Origin: Methylotenera sp.
GTDB lineage: Bacteria > Pseudomonadota > Gammaproteobacteria > Burkholderiales > Methylophilaceae
Direction of reading: 5' to 3'
NCBI RefSeq assembly: GCF_029945535.1
Contig: NZ_JAQSCU010000010.1
Coordinates: forward strand, 257,290-321,289
Length of the DNA stretch: 64,000 nucleotides
Positions 47,510-55,974 of this stretch are shown here, piece by piece; within the stretch, counting starts at the first letter, position 1; the number at the start of each line of letters is the position of its first letter. The position numbers were made by a program, and so were the translations under genes. The notes beneath the pieces were generated by a model, which had not been told where the DNA came from, searched no databases, and saw only the letters and a list, made by a program, of their open reading frames with translations.

Positions 47510-48061
47510 ATGGTAAATTCAGAAACGCAGCGCTTAGCATGGGCTATTACAGGTTCAGGCCATTATTTGCGCGAATCTTTAGCGGTTCTTGCTACGCTGG
47601 AAAATGTTGATATTTTCCTAAGCAAAGCGGCTTCTGAAATCATTAAACAATACGGCTTTCAAGTGCAGTTAGACGCGACTGGCCATAGAGTGTATCAAGA
47701 TAAAACAGCAAGCAGCGTACCTGTTGAGCTGTTTTATGAAGGTAAGTATCACACTTTGGTGATTGCACCTGCTACTTCCAATACTATTGCTAAAATGGCC
47801 TATGGCTTTTCAGATTCTTTAGTCACTAATTTATTCGCACAGGCTGGTAAAACGCGTGTTGCTAGCATTGTATTTGCTTGTGATACCGCGCCAGAACTAG
47901 AGTCAGAAGCGCCGCGTGACAATGTTGTTAAAGTTTATCCGCGTAAAATTGATTTAGAAAACGTGGCAAAACTCGCTGATTTTGAAGCAACGCAAGTGGT
48001 TGCTGATATTGCTGCGCTTACACATGCAATTCATGTGCGCTTAAATGAAATCCGCAACTAA
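47510..48061 (+). CDS. dmrB: Dihydromethanopterin reductase DmrB-like archaeal-type flavoprotein
   Basis: 183-residue flavoprotein of the flavodoxin-like UbiX/Dfp fold. The N-terminal phosphate loop AITGSGH (about 12-18) and APATSNTIAKMAYGFSDSLVTNL (about 92-114) bind FMN. Such proteins reduce 7,8-dihydromethanopterin, the last step of H4MPT synthesis, in Burkholderia (DmrB). The stop overlaps the next gene by 17 bp, showing coupling. The context of H4MPT genes supports DmrB over a general flavin decarboxylase. Confidence 0.85.
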   Translation: MVNSETQRLAWAITGSGHYLRESLAVLATLENVDIFLSKAASEIIKQYGFQVQLDATGHRVYQDKTASSVPVELFYEGKYHTLVIAPATSNTIAKMAYGFSDSLVTNLFAQAGKTRVASIVFACDTAPELESEAPRDNVVKVYPRKIDLENVAKLADFEATQVVADIAALTHAIHVRLNEIRN

Positions 48062-49487
48062 AGATAAAAAGCCCGCAGAAAATTTACTGTTTCTAACAGG
48101 TAAATTGGCTGAAAAAAGCCTGCATAAAATACTAGCTGAAGTTCAAAGCAACCCTAAAACTCCACCATTCAAATATCGCATTCAGCAAATTGGTGTTTCA
48201 GTCGCCGCGCTGATGACCCCCGAATTAATTGCTCGCAGACTTAAGGAAACAGGTGATGCGGATAAAGTAATTTTACCAGGCTTATGTTTAGGCGATATTA
48301 GCCAATTAGAGGCGCAATATGGCGTGCCTGTTGAACGAGGCCCTAACGATTTAAAAGATTTGCCACAGTATTTTGGTCACGCGGGTGTGACGCCTGATTT
48401 GAGCCGATACGACGTGCAGATTTTTGCAGAAATAGTGGACGCGCCCTTTTTAAGCGTAGACGAAATTATTAAGAAAGCGCAGCAGTACCAGTCGCAAGGC
48501 GCAAATGTGATTGATTTGGGTTGTCTGCCAGCAGTGCCATTCCTACACCTAGCAGATACCGTAAAAGCGCTTAAAGCTTTAGATTTTAAAGTTAGCGTGG
48601 ATTCGCTTCATACTGATGATCTACTTACTGCAGGACATGCTGGCGCAGACTTTTTGCTCAGCCTCACAGAAAATACATTATGGGTTGCTAATGAAGTGGC
48701 TTCTACGCCTATTTTAATTCCAGCCAAACCGCATAGTTTGCTTTCACTATATAGGGCAATTGAGGCTTGTTTAAAAGCTGGTAAACCATTTATTGCTGAC
48801 GCAATTTTAGATCCGATTCATTTTGGATTAACCAACTCAATAGTACGCTACCAAAAGTTGCGTAAGAAATACCCTGATATTCAAATGATGATGGGGATTG
48901 GGAATCTGACAGAACTCACAGATGCCGATACGACAGGTATTAACGCACTGTTGTTTGGCATGATTAGTGAGTTGAATATTAATGCGGTATTAGCCACTTC
49001 TGTAAGTGCGCATGCAGTCAATGCCGTTGCAGAAGCCGATATCGCTAGGCGCATAATGCATGCGGCAAAAAATGATGACAGGCTGCCGCGTGGCTACAGT
49101 AATGGCTTGTTAGGTTTGCATGATAGGCGTCCATTTACTTATAGTGCGGATGAGGTCAAAGAAATCGCTGCTATGATTAAAGACCCGAGCTTTCGCATAC
49201 AGGTCACTGAAAGCGGCATGCATGTTTATAATCGGGATGGTATACATGAAAGCACCGACCCTTTCGCGTTGTATCAGCATTTGAAGGTAGATAATGATGC
49301 ATCACATGCATTTTATTTAGGTGTGGAGCTGGCGCGAGCGCAGATTGCATGGCAACTCAAAAAGCGCTATGTGCAAGATCAAGAACTCGAGTGGGGCGTA
49401 AACACCAAGCCGCAAGAACAAACTAACAAAACTGCGCATCGCGAAGCTTCAATTAAAGAACGCAAAGAGGCTAGCAAGAAGGCTTAA
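48045..49487 (+). CDS. Dihydropteroate synthase-like protein, DUF6513 (H4MPT biosynthesis candidate)
   Basis: 480 residues. The N-terminal part (about 10-110) is the DUF6513-like domain (LLFLTGKLAEKSLHKIL, KVILPGLCLGDI, VERGPNDLKDLPQYFG); the middle is a TIM-barrel similar to dihydropteroate synthase (SQGANVIDLGCLPAVP, VSVDSLHTDDLL, LIPAKPHS). A Lys/Glu-rich C-terminal tail follows after about residue 450. Homologues occur with H4MPT genes in methylotrophs and methanogens, and a role joining pterin and ribofuranosylaminobenzene units has been proposed for such DHPS-like proteins. The exact reaction is unproven. It overlaps dmrB by 17 bp. Confidence 0.85.
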   Translation: MKSATKDKKPAENLLFLTGKLAEKSLHKILAEVQSNPKTPPFKYRIQQIGVSVAALMTPELIARRLKETGDADKVILPGLCLGDISQLEAQYGVPVERGPNDLKDLPQYFGHAGVTPDLSRYDVQIFAEIVDAPFLSVDEIIKKAQQYQSQGANVIDLGCLPAVPFLHLADTVKALKALDFKVSVDSLHTDDLLTAGHAGADFLLSLTENTLWVANEVASTPILIPAKPHSLLSLYRAIEACLKAGKPFIADAILDPIHFGLTNSIVRYQKLRKKYPDIQMMMGIGNLTELTDADTTGINALLFGMISELNINAVLATSVSAHAVNAVAEADIARRIMHAAKNDDRLPRGYSNGLLGLHDRRPFTYSADEVKEIAAMIKDPSFRIQVTESGMHVYNRDGIHESTDPFALYQHLKVDNDASHAFYLGVELARAQIAWQLKKRYVQDQELEWGVNTKPQEQTNKTAHREASIKERKEASKKA

Positions 49488-49492
49488 ATAAC

Positions 49493-50068
49493 ATGATATT
49501 TGAAACCATTATCAGCACAGTAAATAGCCAAGGCGACGTTCATGTCACGCCATTTGGCATACAAATGCAAGATGGCTTAGTTGTCATTTCACCTTACAAG
49601 CCATCAGCCACGTTGGAGAATATTCTTGCAACTCAACAAGCGGTGATGAATTTAACCGATGATGTGCGTGTGTTTGCTGGGGCTTTAGCTGGACGACAAG
49701 CATGGTCATTGACTCCTGCCGAAAAAATAACGGGTTATAGGCTGGCAGAGACCTTGACTCATAAAGAATTAAAGTTGGTCAAAATTAATGAAGATGCTTT
49801 GCGCCCACAGCTATTTTTAGAAGTAATACATGAAGTCCAGCATCAGTCGTTTATGGGCTTTAATCGAGCTCAAGCTGCAGTGATTGAGCTCGCCGTACTC
49901 GCAAGCCGCTTGAATATGTTAGCTAAAGAGAAAGTGCTATCGGAAATGCAATACTTGCAAATTGCTATTGATAAAACAGCCGGTGAGCGTGAATTACAAG
50001 CATGGACTTGGCTCACTGAAAAAGTAGAAAATTTTTATGCACAACAAGCCGGTGAGAACTTCGCATGA
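49493..50068 (+). CDS. DUF447 family protein (H4MPT-linked, probable flavin-binding split barrel)
   Basis: 191 residues of DUF447. The N-terminal half (MIFETIISTVNSQGDVHVTPFGIQ in two parts) resembles an FMN-binding split barrel; the C-terminal half is helical (HEVQHQSFMGFNRAQAAVIELAVLASRL). The family is found in methanogens and H4MPT-dependent methylotrophs and has no established reaction. It follows DUF6513 by 5 bp and overlaps mfnB by 4 bp (ATGA). Confidence 0.85.
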   Translation: MIFETIISTVNSQGDVHVTPFGIQMQDGLVVISPYKPSATLENILATQQAVMNLTDDVRVFAGALAGRQAWSLTPAEKITGYRLAETLTHKELKLVKINEDALRPQLFLEVIHEVQHQSFMGFNRAQAAVIELAVLASRLNMLAKEKVLSEMQYLQIAIDKTAGERELQAWTWLTEKVENFYAQQAGENFA

Positions 50069-50808
50069 ATGCGCCAATAACTGCCCCAATGGCTACTAGC
50101 GCTAATACAGCGCAATTAAAAACAACGCAGCTATTGATCAGCGTGACCACAATAGAAGAAGCGCAAATTGCCTTAGAAAATGGCGCTGATATTATTGATT
50201 TAAAAGAGCCAAGTATGGGCGCTTTAGGCGCTTTACCTATAGAAACAATTCAAGCGATTGTTGCTTATGTAAAAAACACAAAAAATGCAGAGACTAAACT
50301 TACCAGTGCAACTATAGGTGATTTACCTATGCAGCCAGAGTTATTGTTAGCACACGTTAATAAGTTAGCAGCTACAGGTGTAGCTATCATTAAAATTGGG
50401 TTTTTCCAAACGGATGATTACCAGCCAAGCTTGGATGCACTTAAGTCAGTTGTGCAGGCTGGTACAAAGCTTATAGCGGTATTTTTTGCAGAAACCACTT
50501 ACCCACAGGGCTTGATTGCAGCTATTAAAAATGCAGGATTTATGGGCATTATGTTGGATACTGCAAAAAAAAATGGACTTACTTTGCTTGATTATTACTC
50601 ACAGGAACAAAGAATAGCATTTGCAAAAACAGTACTTGGGAATGATTTACAATTAGGTTTGGCTGGCTCTTTAAAGCTACAACACGTAACGTTAATTAAA
50701 GAGCTAAATCCTAGCTATGTCGGTTTTAGAGGTGGTGTTTGTGAAGATAATCAACGTAACTTGGCGCTCGATGCAACTAAAATAAAAGCAGTTCGTAAAA
50801 TAGTGTAA
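50065..50808 (+). CDS. mfnB: (5-formylfuran-3-yl)methyl phosphate synthase MfnB
   Basis: Makes the furan ring phosphate of methanofuran from glyceraldehyde 3-phosphate. 247 residues, DUF556 TIM barrel. The Schiff-base lysine is in IIDLKEPSMGALGALP (Lys47), and the second lysine in AIIKIGFFQ is present; GFRGGVCEDNQRN closes the active site. An extra 20 residues precede the core. It is the last gene of the four-gene cofactor operon. Methylotroph Fhc uses methylofuran, so this gene and fhc are functionally tied. Confidence 0.93.
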   Translation: MNAPITAPMATSANTAQLKTTQLLISVTTIEEAQIALENGADIIDLKEPSMGALGALPIETIQAIVAYVKNTKNAETKLTSATIGDLPMQPELLLAHVNKLAATGVAIIKIGFFQTDDYQPSLDALKSVVQAGTKLIAVFFAETTYPQGLIAAIKNAGFMGIMLDTAKKNGLTLLDYYSQEQRIAFAKTVLGNDLQLGLAGSLKLQHVTLIKELNPSYVGFRGGVCEDNQRNLALDATKIKAVRKIV

Positions 50809-50960
50809 ATTTGTTGTAAAAAAACAACTAAAATATTTGAATAACGTTGATTTATAACTATTTATGATTGCGCTAAACGTGAGTGGTGCGTAATATCGAG
50901 CTTAATGAAATCTTAGATTTTGATAGACCAAAGAAGTATTTTAATTAGGAGTAAAGACGA

Positions 50961-52070
50961 ATGAAAAAAAATCTTATTAATCTTGCAGTTGCAGCAACAC
51001 TAGGCCTTGCAGCATTTGCTGTATCAGCAGAAGACATGTACCGCGGTGCTTGGTATGCTGTTCCAGGCGTAAGCTACATGAACACAGATAGCGATTTAAA
51101 TGCTAACAATGGCCCTGGTGTATTTTTAAAACTAGGTAAAGAGTTAAGTGAGAGTTGGGATATTCAAGGAGGTTTGGGTTATAACAGAGCAACTCAAGAC
51201 ACTGGTATTACCGGCGCATCTGGTCGTTACAAACAAACAACTTTGGGTCTAGATGCTCTTTATATGTTTAGCCGTAGTAACTTCCGTCCTTTTTTACTAG
51301 CTGGTTTAGGTGCAGCGCGTAATAAGGTTGATTACTCATATGCAGGTGTAGCAGGGGATGATAGCAAGACATCATGGTTAGGTAATGTTGGTCTTGGTGC
51401 ACAATACTTAGTTAATGATAGTTTTGGTTTACAAGCTGATTTGCGTGAGCAGTGGAGTCGTGCTCCAGTTGGTAGAACTGCAGTAGGTGCAGCTAACGAT
51501 ACAAATACAGTTGCTAATACACTATTAAATCTTGGCGGTATCTTCCGTTTTGGTGCTCCAGCACCTATGCCAGTAATTGCAGCAGCAGAGCCAGCTCCAG
51601 CAGCAGTTGTTGAACCTACTCCAGCACCAGCACCTGCGGTTGAACCGGCACCTGCTCCTGCTCCAGTAGCATGTAAACCAAATCTTGAAACTGTTACAGT
51701 TAGTGCAGAAAAATTATTCGGCTTTGATAAGGCTAAATTACAAGATGGTGCTAAACCAATCTTAGATGAAACTGTTGCTAAAATTAAAGCTAATCCTGAA
51801 CTAAAAACAGTAATTGTTACTGGTCATACAGACCGCATTGGTTCAGCAGCATACAACCAAAAACTTTCAGAAAAACGTGCTGGCATCGTTAAAGAATACC
51901 TAGTTTCTCAAGGTATCGATGCCTCAATCATTACTTCTGTTGGTAAAGGTGAGTCAGAGCCAGTTGAAGCATGTAAAGGTGTTACAGGTAAGAAATTAAT
52001 CTCTTGCCTAGCACCTAACCGTCGTGTTGTAATTACAGGCGAAGCTTCAAAAGAAGTTGGCTGTAACTAA
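50961..52070 (+). CDS. ompA: OmpA-family outer membrane protein
   Basis: 369 residues: signal peptide (about 1-23), an eight-stranded beta-barrel domain (about 24-198), a Pro/Ala-rich linker (about 199-235, repeated PAPAP/EPAPAP) and a C-terminal OmpA peptidoglycan-binding domain (VIVTGHTDRIGSAAYNQKLSEKRA). Four cysteines lie in and after the domain. Strong ribosome binding site (AGGAG); monocistronic with a clear terminator, consistent with high expression. Confidence 0.93.
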   Translation: MKKNLINLAVAATLGLAAFAVSAEDMYRGAWYAVPGVSYMNTDSDLNANNGPGVFLKLGKELSESWDIQGGLGYNRATQDTGITGASGRYKQTTLGLDALYMFSRSNFRPFLLAGLGAARNKVDYSYAGVAGDDSKTSWLGNVGLGAQYLVNDSFGLQADLREQWSRAPVGRTAVGAANDTNTVANTLLNLGGIFRFGAPAPMPVIAAAEPAPAAVVEPTPAPAPAVEPAPAPAPVACKPNLETVTVSAEKLFGFDKAKLQDGAKPILDETVAKIKANPELKTVIVTGHTDRIGSAAYNQKLSEKRAGIVKEYLVSQGIDASIITSVGKGESEPVEACKGVTGKKLISCLAPNRRVVITGEASKEVGCN

Positions 52071-52087
52071 GTTTTATTAGATTTAAC

Positions 52088-52115
52088 AAAAACCCCGCAA
52101 CTGCGGGGTTTTTTT
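52088..52115 (+). terminator. Rho-independent terminator of ompA
   Basis: AACCCCGCA (52091-52099) and TGCGGGGTT (52102-52110) form a GC-rich 9-bp stem with a 2-nt apparent loop, followed by a run of T to 52115. It lies 20 bp after the ompA stop. This is the clearest intrinsic terminator in the window. Confidence 0.92.
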
Positions 52116-52174
52116 ATTGGCTATTCTTTTAGATTAGGTTCAAAACTTATATTTTAAATAGTTATAATATGTAG

Positions 52175-53500
52175 ATGAAAAAACAAGTCGAGTTAATCAT
52201 CGAGGCACGTTGGTTATGTCCAGTCGTACCCGAGAATGCACTTTTAGAATATCAATCCGTGGTGATTCAATCTGGAAAGATTATTGATATTTGTCCAATA
52301 TCTTCAGCTTCAGAACTTTATCAGGCAAATGAGATTGTTCAGTTAACAGAACATGTGCTCATTCCAGGCTTAATCAATCTACATACACATGCTGCAATGA
52401 GTTTGATGCGTGGTGTAGCTGATGATTTACCACTGATGACTTGGCTGAATAAGCATATTTGGCCTGCTGAGCAGACGGTATTGTCTGAGCGGTACGTGCA
52501 AGATGCGACATTATTGGCTTGCGCTGAAATGTTAAGTGGTGGCATTACTTGTTTTAACGATATGTACTTTTATCCACAAGCGACGTCTATTGCGGCAAGC
52601 CAAGCAGGTATACGGGCAAATCTAGGCTTGGTGGTTTTAGAGTTTCCAACAGCGTATGCGACGGATGCTGCTGATTACTTACAAAAGGGTTTTGATGCGC
52701 ACGATAGTTGGCGCGGCAATCCATTGATTTCAACTTGCATCGCTCCACACGCACCTTACACAGTTTCGAATCAAACTTTTGAAACTGTATTAACCTATGC
52801 CGAGCAATTGGGGCTAGGCATACACACGCATTTGCATGAAACGCGTGATGAAATTGCGCAATCTCAAACACAGTTTGGCTTAAGGCCATTACAGCGCTTG
52901 GCGCAATTAGGTTTGTTAGGCCCTAACTTTCTAGCGGCACATGGTGTGCATTTGTTAGATAGTGAGATAGATATGTTGGCTGAATTTGGTTGTCATATTG
53001 CGCATTGCCCAAGCTCTAATTTGAAGCTTGCTAGCGGCATAGCACCAATATCGAAGTTGTTAGCTAAAGGTGTCAATGTTGGGCTAGGGTCGGATGGTGC
53101 CGCAAGTAATAATCGAATAGATATATTTGCTGAAATGCGTTTAAGTGCGCTGTTGGCAAAAGGGATTAGCGAAGATGCAACAGTTATTCCAGCGCATCAG
53201 GCTTTAGAAATGGCAACCATCAATGCCGCTAAAGCAATGGGCTTGGAAGATAAAATTGGTTCGATAGAAATAGGTAAACTTGCAGATTTAACTGCGGTGA
53301 AATTGAATGAGTCTATTATAAATCCATGCTATGACCCCATTTCACATTTGGTATATACCTGCGGTCGCGAGCACGTGAGCCACACTTGGGTTGCCGGTGA
53401 GCTGCGCTATAGCAACGGTCTTTATGCCAATATTGAACCATTAGAATTAAAAGAAATCATTAATACATGGCAACCAAAGCTACAACAGCATAAACATTAA
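52175..53500 (+). CDS. TRZ/ATZ-family amidohydrolase (5-methylthioadenosine/S-adenosylhomocysteine deaminase type)
   Basis: 441 residues of the metal-dependent amidohydrolase superfamily. Metal ligands: His70 and His72 (LINLHTHAAM), HTHLHE, and Asp in LGSDGAASNNRID; the C-terminal DPISHLVYTCGREHVSHTWVAG closes the family pattern. Members deaminate MTA, SAH or related nucleosides. The next gene, ubiG, is an SAM-dependent methyltransferase whose by-product is SAH, which makes a role in SAH disposal plausible but unproven. Confidence 0.88.
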   Translation: MKKQVELIIEARWLCPVVPENALLEYQSVVIQSGKIIDICPISSASELYQANEIVQLTEHVLIPGLINLHTHAAMSLMRGVADDLPLMTWLNKHIWPAEQTVLSERYVQDATLLACAEMLSGGITCFNDMYFYPQATSIAASQAGIRANLGLVVLEFPTAYATDAADYLQKGFDAHDSWRGNPLISTCIAPHAPYTVSNQTFETVLTYAEQLGLGIHTHLHETRDEIAQSQTQFGLRPLQRLAQLGLLGPNFLAAHGVHLLDSEIDMLAEFGCHIAHCPSSNLKLASGIAPISKLLAKGVNVGLGSDGAASNNRIDIFAEMRLSALLAKGISEDATVIPAHQALEMATINAAKAMGLEDKIGSIEIGKLADLTAVKLNESIINPCYDPISHLVYTCGREHVSHTWVAGELRYSNGLYANIEPLELKEIINTWQPKLQQHKH

Positions 53501-53549
53501 TATGCAAGTTTGCCGATTAAACTAATATGAATATAGGGATAAGCTAGAG

Positions 53550-54290
53550 ATGAATATAGAGTCGACTCCAGCAACGAATACAGAAAAGCCAATCAATGCA
53601 GATCATTTGGAATTGCAAAAATTTGGTGAACTTGCACACAAGTGGTGGGATAAAAATAGTGAGTTCAAACCGTTGCATGAGCTTAATCCATTGCGCCTTG
53701 CTTGGATTGATGAATTAGCTAGCCTGAGAGGCAAGCGCGTACTTGATGTAGGTTGTGGTGGTGGAATTTTGTCTGAATCTATGTATTTTAAAGATGCCGA
53801 AGTTGTCGGTATAGATTTAGGTGAGAAGGCGCTCAGTGTTGCAAAATTGCATCAGTTAGAAAGTGGTGCAAAAGTTGATTATCAATACATTGCCGTAGAA
53901 CAACTAGCGGCGCAACAGCCTGCCAGTTTTGACGTGGTGACTTGTATGGAAATGCTGGAGCATGTCCCTGATCCAGCATCAATTGTTGCAGCCTGCGCAC
54001 GACTAGTAAAACCAGGAGGCTCGGTATTTTTCTCAACCATTAATCGCAATCCTAAAGCTTATTTATTTGCGGTGATTGGTGCGGAATACTTGTTGAACTT
54101 GTTGCCTAAAGGTACACATGATTATGCTAAATTTATTAAGCCTTCAGAGTTGTCTAGTTGGGCTAGGCAGGCAGATTTGAATGTCACTGCCATGCGTGGC
54201 ATGAGCTACAACCCAATCACGAAGCACTACAGTTTAGGTGATGATGTTTCAATCAATTACATGTTGCATACAATTAAATCAGCAGCATGA
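53550..54290 (+). CDS. ubiG: Bifunctional ubiquinone O-methyltransferase UbiG
   Basis: SAM-dependent methyltransferase that acts twice in ubiquinone synthesis. Motif [14 protein letters not shown] lies at about residues 64-76, with [14 protein letters not shown] and the later [14 protein letters not shown] typical for UbiG. 246 residues. Its stop overlaps the gph start (ATGA). The block ompA-(TRZ/ATZ)-ubiG-gph is common in betaproteobacteria, from memory. Confidence 0.95.
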   Translation: MNIESTPATNTEKPINADHLELQKFGELAHKWWDKNSEFKPLHELNPLRLAWIDELASLRGKRVLDVGCGGGILSESMYFKDAEVVGIDLGEKALSVAKLHQLESGAKVDYQYIAVEQLAAQQPASFDVVTCMEMLEHVPDPASIVAACARLVKPGGSVFFSTINRNPKAYLFAVIGAEYLLNLLPKGTHDYAKFIKPSELSSWARQADLNVTAMRGMSYNPITKHYSLGDDVSINYMLHTIKSAA

Positions 54291-54949
54291 AGACAGTTCT
54301 ATTCGATTTAGACGGTACCTTAGTAGATACCGCCCATGACTTAGGTTTGGCCTTAAATATACAGTTGGCACGTTATGGTAAGCCTGCACTTGCCCATGAT
54401 GTTATTTGGCCTGTAGCTTCACATGGGTCACGTGGGTTATTGGCAGTAGGCTTCGGTATCACACCAGCAGATGATGATTTTGAAGCAAAAAAGACCGAGT
54501 ATTTGGATTTATACGAAACAGTCTTTACGAGTAAACCGATATTGTTGCCAGGTATTGCAGAGTTGCTTGATGAGTTGGACGCAAGAGGTGTTAAATGGGG
54601 TGTCGTTACCAATAAACCTCGTCGATTTTCTGTAGATTTAACTAAAGCCGTCAATATGGGCAGTAAAAGCTTATATGAACGTTCAGCCTGCTTGGTTTGC
54701 GGCGATGATGCGTCGCAGCCTAAACCAGCGCCATACACTTTATTGATGGCGTGTGAAGAAACAGCAACACAGGCAAGTGATTGTATCTATGTAGGTGATG
54801 CTGAACGTGATGTGCAAGCGGGTAAGGCGGCAGGCATGAAAACAGTAGTGGCATTGTTCGGCTACATTGCTGAAACGGATAAGCCGCTTGAGTGGAATGC
54901 CGACATCGTCATTAAAGAACCGAAAGATTTACTAAGCCATTTAGACTAG
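54287..54949 (+). CDS. gph: Phosphoglycolate phosphatase (HAD family)
   Basis: 220-residue HAD phosphatase. Motif [12 protein letters not shown] gives the nucleophile Asp7 and acid Asp9; motif II VVTNKP, motif III Lys in PKPAPYTL and motif [10 protein letters not shown] are all present. It removes phosphate from 2-phosphoglycolate formed after DNA repair or oxygenase side reactions. Overlaps ubiG by 4 bp and converges on recR. Confidence 0.92.
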   Translation: MKTVLFDLDGTLVDTAHDLGLALNIQLARYGKPALAHDVIWPVASHGSRGLLAVGFGITPADDDFEAKKTEYLDLYETVFTSKPILLPGIAELLDELDARGVKWGVVTNKPRRFSVDLTKAVNMGSKSLYERSACLVCGDDASQPKPAPYTLLMACEETATQASDCIYVGDAERDVQAGKAAGMKTVVALFGYIAETDKPLEWNADIVIKEPKDLLSHLD

Positions 54950-54967
54950 CGTTTATTTGGAGTCGCA

Positions 54968-55567
54968 CTAAATAACATTGCGACGCTCCATCATCGCCTG
55001 TGCAAGCGTGCCGCTATCTACATACTCAATTTCACCACCCATAGGCATGCCGCGTGCGATGCGACTGGTTTTGATTCCGCGCGTTTTAAGTAGTTCGCTG
55101 ATGTAATGTGCAGTGGCTTCGCCCTCCACTGTGTAATTGGTGGCAAGAATTACCTCGTTCACTAACCCGTCTTGCGCACGTTTAATGAGTTTGTCTAAAT
55201 GAATTTCTTTGGGACCTATGCCATCCAGCGGCGATAATCTGCCCATTAACACAAAGTACATGCCAGTATAGGCGTGTGTATTTTCCAGCATTAACAAGTC
55301 AGTAGGCATTTCTACCACGCACAGCAAGTTTCTATCGCGATTATCGGCAGCACATAGCGGGCAAATGGGTTGCTCGCTAAAAGTGTTACACAACTTGCAA
55401 TGATCAACGACCTCTAAGGCGGTTTCTAAGGCCGCCGATAGGGCGCTGGCACCGTTTCTATCGCGTTGTAAGAGATAGTACGCCATGCGCTGTGCAGACT
55501 TTGGCCCGACACCTGGTAAACAGCGTAAGCTATCAATCAACTGTTCAAGCGCTGGAGGATTTTTCAT
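54968..55567 (-). CDS. recR: Recombination protein RecR
   Basis: 199 residues, acts with RecF and RecO in loading RecA at gaps. Helix-hairpin-helix near the N terminus ([16 protein letters not shown]), a zinc finger ([16 protein letters not shown], about 57-72) and a Toprim domain ([15 protein letters not shown]). It is last in dnaX-ybaB-recR, the classic order. Confidence 0.96.
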   Translation of the reverse strand: MKNPPALEQLIDSLRCLPGVGPKSAQRMAYYLLQRDRNGASALSAALETALEVVDHCKLCNTFSEQPICPLCAADNRDRNLLCVVEMPTDLLMLENTHAYTGMYFVLMGRLSPLDGIGPKEIHLDKLIKRAQDGLVNEVILATNYTVEGEATAHYISELLKTRGIKTSRIARGMPMGGEIEYVDSGTLAQAMMERRNVI

Positions 55568-55604
55568 TAATAGCTAATAAGTGTGGCGAGTACAGGCATT
55601 AATA

Positions 55605-55913
55605 TTAGAACGGCAATTTCATGCCTGCAGGCATATAGTTTGCCATACGTGCTGATGAAGTCGCTTCTGCTTTAGCTGTTGCATCTTTTAGAGCGATCAC
55701 GAGCAAATCTTCCAAAGTTTCTTTGTCATCCATCACGCTATCATCCAAAGTCACGCGTTTCACTTCGTTTTTACAGGTCATTAGTACTTTAACTAAACCG
55801 TTCGCAGCCACGCCTTCAACGTCTACATTAGCTAACTCTTCTTGTGCCTTTTGCATATTTGCTTGCATTTGCTGGGCCTGCTTCATTAAATTGCCCATGC
55901 CACCTTTCATCAT
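55605..55913 (-). CDS. ybaB: Nucleoid-associated protein YbaB/EbfC
   Basis: 102 residues, DNA-binding dimer. Typical sequence: Met/Gln-rich coiled coil [23 protein letters not shown], then [23 protein letters not shown] and the C-terminal [14 protein letters not shown]. Preceded by AGGAG. It lies between dnaX and recR. Confidence 0.95.
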   Translation of the reverse strand: MMKGGMGNLMKQAQQMQANMQKAQEELANVDVEGVAANGLVKVLMTCKNEVKRVTLDDSVMDDKETLEDLLVIALKDATAKAEATSSARMANYMPAGMKLPF

Positions 55914-55974
55914 TTTGATCTCCTTAAGTTAGTTTATATTGCTAATAAAATTTATAGTTTTAAATTAATAGTTT

